A stretch of DNA of 64,000 nucleotides from Adiantum capillus-veneris (Eukaryota; Streptophyta; Polypodiopsida; Polypodiales; Pteridaceae): assembly GCA_014529385.2 (NCBI GenBank), contig CM043966.1, positions 140,666,211 to 140,730,210 of the forward strand. Reading direction: 5' to 3'. A model generated the notes under the pieces. That model saw only the letters and a list, made by a program, of their open reading frames with translations. It had not been told where the DNA came from and did no database searches. Below are positions 56,444 through 64,000 of the stretch, piece by piece. The position numbers were made by a program, and so were the translations under genes. Numbering within the stretch: position 1 is the first letter of the stretch; every line of letters starts with the position of its first letter.

Positions 56444-57748
56444 TTACACAACCCTATTCATTGGTGCTTCTAGTCTTATCCCTCGGATCGGATCTATCTC
56501 TTCGTCAAACCCTTGACCTCTTATTGGCCTAGCAATGGGTCCCTCTGGCCTTGGCACTCTTTCAGCCCTGGCTCTTTCTACCGCTGGCGTACCCATTGTT
56601 TCTCTATCTGTCATGAAAGATCTACTCTCACCATGATAACTATATGATGGCGGTGGAGGTGGTTCCAATGGCCCTGTCATGACCGTTTGTCCACCTCTGA
56701 TATGGCTCCTTCTTGGTGCGTCATCTCGGTGCAACCAAGAACTTAACGACTGTGGGTCTGCTGTAGGCTCTATAGGTGCATGCACCGTATGCAATGGCGA
56801 CTCTACTACTCTTGTTCTCTCTAGTTGACTCGTGACGATGTCCATTTCATCACTAAAAGGATTGACACTATGGTTGGGTGTTGGTCTTCGCCCGGGTCTA
56901 GCTCCTGGAGCAAATCCAAATGCTCCGTAGATCGGCATTTTTTCCATTTCTTTGAGATCCATGGGCTTATACTCACGTCCATACTTATCCGCATATAGAA
57001 GTTCACTTCCATGGTACGTTTCGTAGGAGAAGAGGTACAAGACCTTCTCCATAACCAACTCTCTAAGATGAGGTTCTGTGCAACGAAAGTAGGACTTGGT
57101 CCGCCCCTCTTCGTGCTCGTATATTCCTTCCTCACTTTGGTCCGTCATAACCCTTTTTACCCTCTTTTCAAAGATAAACGTGGCCTCGGGAAGGTCTACA
57201 TGAGGTGGTTGGTCCTCTCGTTCCATAGCCATCTTTCCCCTTGCCATGTTGTCTCCGTACTGATTGTAATTTTCGGGGTCTCTGACTACGAGATAGTGTC
57301 CACCTTCCTTGTCTCTATACCTATCGCCATCGTCATAAACCTGAACGTTTTCTAGACCTCTAGCAGGTTTCTCTTCAATGCAAACACACTTGCGTCCCCT
57401 ATTATCAGCATAAATGAGGGCTCTGTTCACGTTTGTTCCTTCTAGAAAGATGGTGGTGTACCTAGGCGTTCGTGTCTGATACATGCTTGCTGAGGTACCA
57501 CCTACTTCTGCTATGGTAGGCAGGTGACCTCCTATGCGTGGGTCGGCCATCTCGTAAAGTGAGCGTTCCGAAGAAGTATTGGTGTCGCTACCTTCTTTTA
57601 TGATTGGTGCAAGGGAATCTATCCCTGCTTGATTTACGCTCCCTTCCATGGATACCAAACTAGCTTGGTCACCTCTTGTCCTGAGATCTCTCGGCAAAAG
57701 TTTTCTTGACCACAAATACATGAATTGACAAGAAAAAGTGCCTTGCAA
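56444..57748 (-). CDS. ORF1 of element G: N-terminal Gag extension of unknown function
   Basis: Open frame of 434 codons upstream of and in the same frame as gag, separated by a single TAA at 56444-56446; it probably forms one protein with gag. It is polar and carries two related short motifs, ALIYADNRGRK and ELLYADKYGRE, and a proline-rich tail (GPLEPPPPPSYSY). No known domain is recognised. The start is uncertain: MQGTFSCQF at 57748 is the first Met, but MEGSVNQAGID about 30 codons later is equally likely. Confidence 0.6.
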   Translation of the reverse strand: MQGTFSCQFMYLWSRKLLPRDLRTRGDQASLVSMEGSVNQAGIDSLAPIIKEGSDTNTSSERSLYEMADPRIGGHLPTIAEVGGTSASMYQTRTPRYTTIFLEGTNVNRALIYADNRGRKCVCIEEKPARGLENVQVYDDGDRYRDKEGGHYLVVRDPENYNQYGDNMARGKMAMEREDQPPHVDLPEATFIFEKRVKRVMTDQSEEGIYEHEEGRTKSYFRCTEPHLRELVMEKVLYLFSYETYHGSELLYADKYGREYKPMDLKEMEKMPIYGAFGFAPGARPGRRPTPNHSVNPFSDEMDIVTSQLERTRVVESPLHTVHAPIEPTADPQSLSSWLHRDDAPRRSHIRGGQTVMTGPLEPPPPPSYSYHGESRSFMTDRETMGTPAVERARAERVPRPEGPIARPIRGQGFDEEIDPIRGIRLEAPMNRVV

Positions 57749-58075
57749 ACCAAACCTCTTACCTGATTGGTCGGCTAGCAGTCTTCTGTGTCGTCACCTC
57801 GGTGTCTGAGTGCTCCTGATACCTGTTTTTAGGCAAGTTGACAAAATTTTTTCCTCTCGGCCGTTTATGAGTACTCACTGCAATTTACACATAAATTTGT
57901 ACAAAAAGTTTCAAAAAATTACAGAATCTGGACCAAAAACTATGCAGTTGGTCTTGAATTTTCCACGGAGTGTTTGACTATGATTCTCGATTTTATTTTG
58001 AGCAACCAGGGTACCTATGGGATCCTCTCAAGGTGTACTAGGAACTGGTCTATTCACAGTTCCAAAATTCATCAA

Positions 58076-58101
58076 GTGGCAGCAACCGCGGTTGGTGCCA
58101 A
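58076..58101. repeat. Palindromic motif of element G, two mismatches
   Basis: GTGGCAGCAACCGCGGTTGG then TGCCAA; symmetric except for two bases in the right arm. Confidence 0.9.
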
Positions 58102-58241
58102 AATGCTATGTTCGGGCTCTAGTCAATTTCCACTGACTCGTTATGTCTTGTTGAGTCTCCTGAGCCTATGCATGAATCTTTTGGACTCTTTTTGGGTAGT
58201 TTGGATATCAATCTACTGTTTCAGACTCTGATTTGGTCTCC

Positions 58242-58489
58242 GAGTTGTTTGGAACTCTTCCACTTGTCCAAACTTGATGGGGAAAGTTGATATGGACTCC
58301 TTGTACTATCAGCAACCTGGGGATATGGTCAAATTTCCAAAATCATGAAAGTGGCAGCAATCGCGGAGTTGTTTGGAACTCTTCCACTTGTCCAAACTTG
58401 ATGGGGAAAGTTGATATGGACTCCTTGTACTATCAGCAACCTGGGGATATGGTCAAATTTCCAAAATCATGAAAGTGGCAGCAATCGCG
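58242..58489. repeat. Exact 124-bp tandem duplication in the leader of element G
   Basis: 58242-58365 and 58366-58489 read the same. Each unit begins GAGTTGTTTGG and ends GGCAGCAATCGCG, so the unit boundary lies inside the centre of a palindrome copy. Confidence 0.95.
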
Positions 58490-58499
58490 ATTGCTGCCA
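58476..58499. repeat. Palindromic motif of element G, perfect 24-bp variant
   Basis: TGGCAGCAATCG is followed by its exact reverse complement. Compared with 48665-48690 the core CCGCGG is TCGCGA, changed symmetrically on both arms. Confidence 0.95.
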
Positions 58500-58741
58500 A
58501 AATCACATGCTGGCAATTTTGCTTATACCGTTGGATAGCCTGCTCTCTGTGGAGTCTAATATATGCCCAATTTGGACAAAGTTTGGGTTGCCAAATGCCA
58601 AAATTTCAACCAAAAAGTGCAACTTTGAAAAAATTTCTCCTTTGATCAAGATTTTGGGTATTTGATCCTGTGGAAAGTGGTTTTGGGGTCCCTTGGACCT
58701 TGGACACCTGTGGCTATGACCTGTTCCCTGAAATGAGCCAG

Positions 58742-58767
58742 GTGGTAGCAACCGCGGTTGGTGCCAA
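58742..58767. repeat. Palindromic motif of element G, diverged copy
   Basis: GTGGTAGCAACCGCGGTTGG then TGCCAA; intact core, mismatches in both arms. Confidence 0.85.
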
Positions 58768-59448
58768 CTGGGGCTTTTGCAACTCTGGATGCTTGTTGTG
58801 GGTTCCACACCTCTTGGGCTTTCCAATGATGCCCTGCACCTGTCAATTAGACACTCCTAGCATGTACAACTTCAAGTTTTTGTATTTCAAGACCGCTTCA
58901 CAAAATTTGATCAATCTTTGCACAAATCAACTCAAAAAGCAACCAAATTTTCCAGATTAGCTTTACTAGTGCATATGCAAGTGTGCAAACAAGAAATTTC
59001 CAATTCGGCACTCAAAATCACAAAATACGCACACTTAGCGTTTTTGGTCACTTAGCGTTTTTGGTCGCGTTATGGTATCCAAGGCGATCTTTGCACTCTC
59101 ATGATGCACCAAAATGATACCTAAACTAATGCTACTCCTAATGCTAAGCAAATATGACGTAAACGACAAAAACGTAAAAAACGCTCTCAACCAAAATCAA
59201 CCGCAACATGCAAGCGATCTCCTAACTCCAAATGAGTACTGAATGCACCGAGCACTAAAACCACACTAGAGTATACTAGCCTATAAGGTAACCTAAGAAG
59301 AACTCCGGTCTCCTCGGTCCACCAGAGAGCTCGGTATGACTCACCGTCTCTCCTAACCTAAGATGTAAGCAAAGATAATTGTAACACGCGGGAACGGATA
59401 TAGAAGAACCTCACCGTAACTCCCTCCGTCTAGTGTAAGTCCTAGGTT

Positions 59449-59465
59449 CCCCGACAGCGGCGCCA
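59449..59465 (-). promoter_or_regulatory. Primer binding site of element G (Asp-tRNA-like)
   Basis: On the minus strand TGGCGCCGCTGTCGGGG starts one base inside the 5' LTR. The complement of the plant Asp(GTC) tRNA 3' end is TGGCGCCGTTGCCGGGG, so there are two mismatches. Asp-tRNA priming is common in Athila/Tat-type gypsy elements. Confidence 0.85.
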
Positions 59466-59466
59466 A

Positions 59467-60461
59467 TGTTGGCGGATCGCCACGATTGGACGATGTAGCA
59501 AAGCGAGAACTCAAATCAACATACAATATGTCAATCCGAGGGCGTAGCTGACCCGACTAGTGCAAGGAAACATTGCATGCTATGTCCTAGACGACAAAGC
59601 AAGGAGGAGGAAGAGTCACGAATGTCCTACAGGTGAAACAGATGCAGAAACTGCAAAAGTCTCCTACGAGCGTATCGGGCTCTCTAATGGTCAAATGGAC
59701 ATGAAACAAAGTCCAATCATCATGAAACTTAGGAACCTAGGCCTTAAGACTATGGGGAATGCGTTTCCGAGCTCAAATCCAACATTTTGAAAAATGGCCT
59801 ATATGGACAACTGCAATTGCCGCCACACCTAACCTCACTCAAATTGAATGATTGAGGGCTTGGAAGGCTTAGCTTTACCACCTAGAACCTATGTGTATGA
59901 TCGGAATCACAATACACATCACACATAACGCACAATGAGCAAAACACACAAGAGGGCGACCTAGAGCTTCAACCGCTCATTGCGTCGCGTACACACACTC
60001 AAAACCAACGTCATGATCGTCAACATGAAGCTAAGAGCATATAGAAGCAACGTATGAAAGGTCTTTGCATTAGCATACCCGTGGGCAAAACCGTGAGCGC
60101 GCAGGCGTAGGCGAGTTCTCTTCACCAAGCTCCCGAATTGACAAGTGAGTTGTGTGTGAAAAATAGAGCTTTTGGCTTATATACCTACTTCCAAATTGGC
60201 TCACAATTGATAATTAGAGCAGGGGTTTGAGATTACTGATCATTGGAGTCTAACAATGGCTCATCTAATCATTTACAGGGATTTACAAGGCTTTACGGGC
60301 TCGGAACGAGTCCCGTCATTTAAAAATAATCCGTCATTTAAATTACAACGCCGGCTCCAGGCGCAAAAATGTTGTACACACATACACATGGGTTTGAAGG
60401 GGACTCCTGCTTATCCTCTGCTCTTTATCGACATCTTTTGACGGTCATTCCGTACTCCCGT
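59467..60461 (-). repeat. 5' LTR of element G, outer end incomplete
   Basis: It matches the 3' LTR at 32814-33814 from TGTTGGCGG to CCCGT, then departs at 60462. The last few LTR bases (CAACA on the plus strand) are missing and no copy of the left flank AGAGG follows. Confidence 0.9.
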
Positions 60462-61204
60462 TGTGAGCGGGATGGAAACACACAGAACGTCTCTATAACG
60501 ACCCGACACACACTCTTGGGAAGATACACACACACACACACTATGGGGCACCACTCGGCTTACACAACACACCCGGCCGAGACTGGGAACACACCTATGG
60601 AGTGAGAGGAGAGAGACTATCCACTTGCCCACTCCACACAGAGACACACACACACACACACACACCCAAAAAGCTTAGCTCAAAAGAGTTGAACTTTTGA
60701 TAATTAGATACAAATGAGCTTGGGACAACACCAAGGGGCAAATAGATCACACAAAATGGGTAAAATATACCAGATACAATCACAAATTGGAGAAGAAGCT
60801 TCGCTCACAGGAGAAACTTACACAGCCAAAACAACAAAAAAAGAGGGAGGAATTTGGAAAAATGGACAGTACCATCGCGTCCAGAACGGCCCAAAACCCC
60901 AGTCTACAATGTCAAAGTGCTCAAATCCGACCTCGGATGAACAGTTTACGGCCAAAACAGGCTCCAAAACCCCCAAAAACACACCTGCGGCTCTTCCTCC
61001 TCTCTTCTCTACATTTTTCCTGGTCTTCTCTCAGTTTTTTCAGTTCCCACACTTAGCTTTATTAGTTGGGCACCCGTGGCCTTTTAGATGACCTCAAACG
61101 GACCCCGAACAGGCCAAAAACTGACCTCGCACTGCATAGTTGTCACCTTTTTTGCATCATCCGCACACCTGGCACTCAACATTTTTCAATAATGCGTCTC
61201 GCCA
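60462..61204. other. Unassigned stretch between element G and relic D
   Basis: It starts TGTGAGCGGG exactly where the G LTR homology ends, so it could be the end of another LTR. It has CA microsatellites at about 60520-60540 and 60642-60664. No gene, and no continuation of relic C, is recognised. Confidence 0.4.
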
Positions 61205-63999
61205 CCACGTGAAGTGGCCTCTCGTATGGACTACTGAGGGAGATAGTGATGGTAAGGGAGAGTCAAAAAAAGAAAACATGAATGTACCATCAGACTATCA
61301 GAAATTCACCATCCAAGACAGAAAAATCATAATGACACCACCAGTCAAGGAAAGAACAAACCAGAAATCTTACGATGGGCCAGAAAAGGCAAAAAGGATA
61401 GACCTCGCTGAACCAAGTGAGAAGCCTCAACCGGTCTATATCACAACCGATTTAAAGCCTAAAGAAGAAGAACTGCTAACACAACTTCTCAAGAAGTATA
61501 AAGATGTGTTTGCATGGTCCTACAAAGACCTCAAAGGAGTTGATTCATTGCTATGCCAACATACAATTCCTTTGAAATCAGATGCCAAACCTAGCAAATA
61601 GCGTCCTTATACATATAATGACACATTTGCTAAACAAATCAAAGAGGAGATTGACAAGATGATGGATGTTGAATTCATCTATGAAATCGAACATACAGAT
61701 TAGGTGTCACCGATTGTGATTGTCCCCAAAAAGAATGGAAAAATGTGAGTGTGTGTAAACCTCAAAAAGGTAAATGCGGCCATAATAAGGGATAATTATC
61801 CCTTGCCAATCATAGAACATGTAATTGAGAGAGTGGCCAAGAAACGGACTTATTCCTTTCTAGATGGGTTTTTAGGGTATAACCAACTGGCAGTTGCAAT
61901 AGAAGATCAACACAAAACAGCGTTTGCCACAGAATGGAAAATATATGCATATCGAGTTATGCCTTTCGGCTTAACTAATGCCCCATCTACCTTTCAAAGG
62001 TTAATGACGCATGCATTCAAAGAATACCTGAGAATATTCTTAGAAATATACATGGATGATCTTTGTGTACACTCTCTTCTACGAGAGGAACATATTGACC
62101 ATTTGCAAAAGGTATTTGAGAAGTGCAGAACATATCGAATCTGTCTTAACCCAGAAAAGTGTATTTTTATGGTTAGGCAAGGCCGCATCTTAGGACACAT
62201 TGTCTCAAGAAATGGCATAACCACTGACCTAGACAAAATCAAAGTCATAGTAGACCTGCCCAGGCCTACTAATGCGAAACAAGTGTAATCTTCCATGGGA
62301 CACTGCGGATACTATCGAAGATTCATATATATGTATGCAGTCATCACACAACCTCTGTATCGTTTGTTAGTCAATTTTGACTGGACTAAGGAGTGTGAAA
62401 CTTCATTCCAAAAGCTGAAGGAAAACCTCGTATCAGCACCTGTACTTAAAGCACTAAATGGGGAAAAGATATTCCATGTTCACATTGATCTCGGGGCGGT
62501 CACTTTTTAGAATGTGTATGATATCACGTGAGTTAACAGGAGAGGATTATTAAAAGACAAAAATGTATAAAAATGTATACATATAGAGGGGGTGGGGGTT
62601 TTTTAAATAGGTTCATAGTGTAAGTATAGTATGTATATTGGGGTATTATTAATTACCTCTTAAATGCACGTGATATAGGGGTCTTTTGATAAGTGACTGC
62701 CACGGGACATTGATGCATCTGGATATGCAATCGGGAGTATTCTGGCTCAACATGGAGACGGAACAATGAATTTTCCAATTTGTTATGCAAGCCGACAGTT
62801 AAATAGTGCAGAAAATAACTACACAACCACCGAAAGAGAGGGGTTAGGAATGATTTATGCTGTAAAGAATTTTCGGCATTATTTGCTCGCAAACAAATTT
62901 GTGTTCTTCACAAATCATCAAGCTCTTTTGTATCTAGTTAATAAACCATGCAATATTGGGAGGATTGTACGTTGGTTTATTATATTGCTAGAGTTTGATC
63001 TCACAGTGGTAGTCAAAAAGGGTAAAACTCATCTACGGGCGGATCATCTTCCGAGGCTACACAACGGGGAAGCTTCTGAAGGAGTAGATGATGACATACT
63101 AGATGCTTATCTTTTCAATATTGAAATGATACCCAAATGGTCTCAGGAAATTGTTAGCATTCTTTCCTTTGGAGGTAGGTTTGATAACACGGAAGACAGA
63201 TCCAAACAACAAACAATTCGACAAACAAAAAACTTCCAATTGATTGCAGGACGGCGGTATCATCTAGGCTTGGACCAAATTCTACGATTATGTATAAATC
63301 CGGAGGAATTCGAGTGTTATCTTAAAGAAGCACATGTCTAGGATTGTGCATTTCATTGTTCGACAATGAAAACACACCAAAGACTGAAACAATTATGGGT
63401 TTATTGGCCAACTATGTACGCGGACACACATGCTTATGTTAACAATTGTACTATATGTAATGCCAAACGACCAGTGGATCACGCGACATTGTTTCATGTA
63501 AGCATTGCACCTGCATGGAGTCAATATATCATTGATTTCTTAACCACAAGGACGTTTTCTGAAAACATAACAAGAGTACAGAAAAGGGCTATAGAGCTGG
63601 AGACTTGTGACTTTTAGTTAATTGGGAACCAACTCTATACGCAAGGAAAGGACAATCAACTTAGAATCTGTGCAAGTGAAAGTGAATACCTGTTGATTCT
63701 AGAACACGCACATGGAGGCATAAGTGGAGGCCATTTTTCAGGCGATAAGACGACAAAAACTGTCTTAACCGCAGGAATATGGTGGCCTACATTTCATATG
63801 GATGCTGGCGAGTTTGTAAAGCGTTGTGACGCTTTTCAATGCACCAAGGTACCGATAAAGAGAGATGAGATGCCACTACGGCCAATGATGGGAGCAAGGG
63901 AATTTGCAAAATGGGGCATTGATTTTGTGGGACCTATTTCACCCCCTGCATATCGCACCCATACCCAATATATCATTGTGGCTAACGGACTATCTCACG
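61205..63999 (+). pseudogene. Relic D: gypsy pol fragment of the element G family, six nonsense codons
   Basis: It begins with a VWTTEGDSD-type segment that aligns with the G linker near 52440, then FTIQDRKIIMTPP, RT (SFLDGFLGYNQLAVAIEDQ, IYMDD near 62050), RNase H split by the miniature element, and integrase with both zinc modules. The first module has H and H around a stop (63339-63341) and CTIC; the second has HGGISGGH and CDAF, the last Cys changed to Phe. The window ends within the integrase core (WGIDFVG). One frame is kept almost throughout; stops lie at 61599, 61701, 61746, 62286, 63339 and 63615. The 5' part is missing and the 3' part lies outside the window. Confidence 0.9.
62490..62706. 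mobile_element. Miniature inverted-repeat transposable element (217 bp), 8-bp target duplication
   Basis: ACATTGAT flanks it at 62482-62489 and 62707-62714. Left end: CTCGGGGCGGTCACTT; right end read inwards on the minus strand: CCCGTGGCAGTCACTT (13 of 16 identical). A second matching block ATATCACGTG lies at 62521-62530 and, inverted, at 62667-62676, so the imperfect inverted repeat extends about 45 bp. The interior is A/T-rich with no ORF. It interrupts the RNase H codons of relic D; deleting it with one duplicate restores the local frame and alignment to element G. Superfamily unclear: 8-bp duplications fit hAT-like elements but the ends are not typical for hAT. Confidence 0.9.
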
Positions 64000-64000
64000 A

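Larger units (their letters stand above)
57749..59448 (-). other. Untranslated leader of element G with palindromes and tandem repeats
   Basis: About 1.7 kb between primer site and ORF1. It has palindrome copies at 58076-58101, 58476-58499 and 58742-58767, a half site at 58351-58366, and an exact 124-bp tandem duplication. Sequence blocks are shared with the spacer at 47322-49483. No ORF is supported. Confidence 0.75.
32814..60461 (-). mobile_element. Element G: giant Ty3/gypsy-type retrotransposon (about 18.45 kb without its insert)
   Basis: Two direct repeats of about 1 kb (32814-33814 and 59467-60461, both starting TGTTGGCGGATCGCC on the plus strand) flank minus-strand coding. An Asp-tRNA-like primer site lies inside the right LTR and a GGGGGGGG purine tract inside the left one. 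Internal order on the minus strand: leader with repeats, unknown ORF1, gag with two knuckles, protease, RT-RNase H, integrase with duplicated zinc module, repeat-rich spacer, ORF3. Removing nested element N (9191 bp plus a 4-bp duplication) leaves about 18.45 kb. The left LTR has the full CAACA end; the right LTR stops at CCCGT and no matching target duplication is found. The LTRs differ at many scattered sites, so it is older than N. Confidence 0.88.

Noticed and set aside
58287-58665. Small repeated proteins in the G leader
   Set aside because: The identical peptides come from the 124-bp duplication in noncoding leader; there is no other support.
62490-62706. Solo LTR in RNase H of relic D
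   Set aside because: Ends are inverted repeats without TG...CA termini and the duplication is 8 bp, which fits a DNA-transposon MITE and not a 4-6 bp LTR insertion.

Overview
This window looks like heterochromatic DNA from a land plant with a large, transposon-rich genome. The evidence is indirect: nearly every recognisable coding region belongs to Ty3/gypsy or Ty1/copia LTR retrotransposons of plant type, with initiator-Met-tRNA or Asp-tRNA primer binding sites and gypsy pol genes carrying a second, archaeal-type RNase H, which is a hallmark of the plant Tat lineage. I cannot name the species. I see no host protein gene, rRNA or tRNA gene.

Layout. (A) 1-12657, plus: a Tat-like gypsy element entering from the left edge with an unbroken 1517-codon pol frame. 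Its 3' LTR is split by copia-1 (5126-10680, minus), which is almost intact: one 1324-codon polyprotein, near-identical LTRs of 218/220 bp, and the 5-bp target duplication AATTC. 12658-14659 is unassigned and holds a diverged 80-bp duplication. (E) 14660-17111, minus: a gag-protease relic of the same family as element G. 17145-17436 is a small copia-type LTR. (B) about 18259-27480, minus: a decayed Tat-like element whose 3' LTR region is split by copia-2 (19672-24837, plus). Copia-2 has identical 227-bp LTRs and target duplication GTTGT, but a frameshift and two nonsense codons in its polyprotein. (C) about 29181-32813, plus: a decayed gypsy element cut off inside RNase H by element G.

(G) 32814-60461, minus, is the most notable object. 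It is an estimated 18.45-kb gypsy element with 1.0-kb LTRs and an Asp-tRNA-like primer site. It carries an unrecognised upstream ORF, gag with two short-spaced zinc knuckles, protease, RT-RNase H, an integrase with a tandemly duplicated HHCC zinc module, and a degraded downstream reading frame of about 1400 codons with a coiled coil (ORF3). Two repeat-rich noncoding stretches carry a recurring perfect or near-perfect palindrome. ORF3 is split by a third Tat-like element, N (37011-46201, plus). The 4-bp duplication GTTC shows that N landed in an open frame.

(D) 61205-63999, plus: a relic of the same family as G with six nonsense codons and the same duplicated zinc module. Its RNase H is interrupted by a 217-bp miniature inverted-repeat element with an 8-bp target duplication (62490-62706).

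Relative order from nesting: C before G before N; A before copia-1; B before copia-2; D before the miniature element. The genes act only within their own transposition cycles: Gag makes the particle, protease matures it, RT/RNase H copy the RNA, and integrase inserts the cDNA. Most copies are broken. Copia-1 is the only one whose coding region looks complete.
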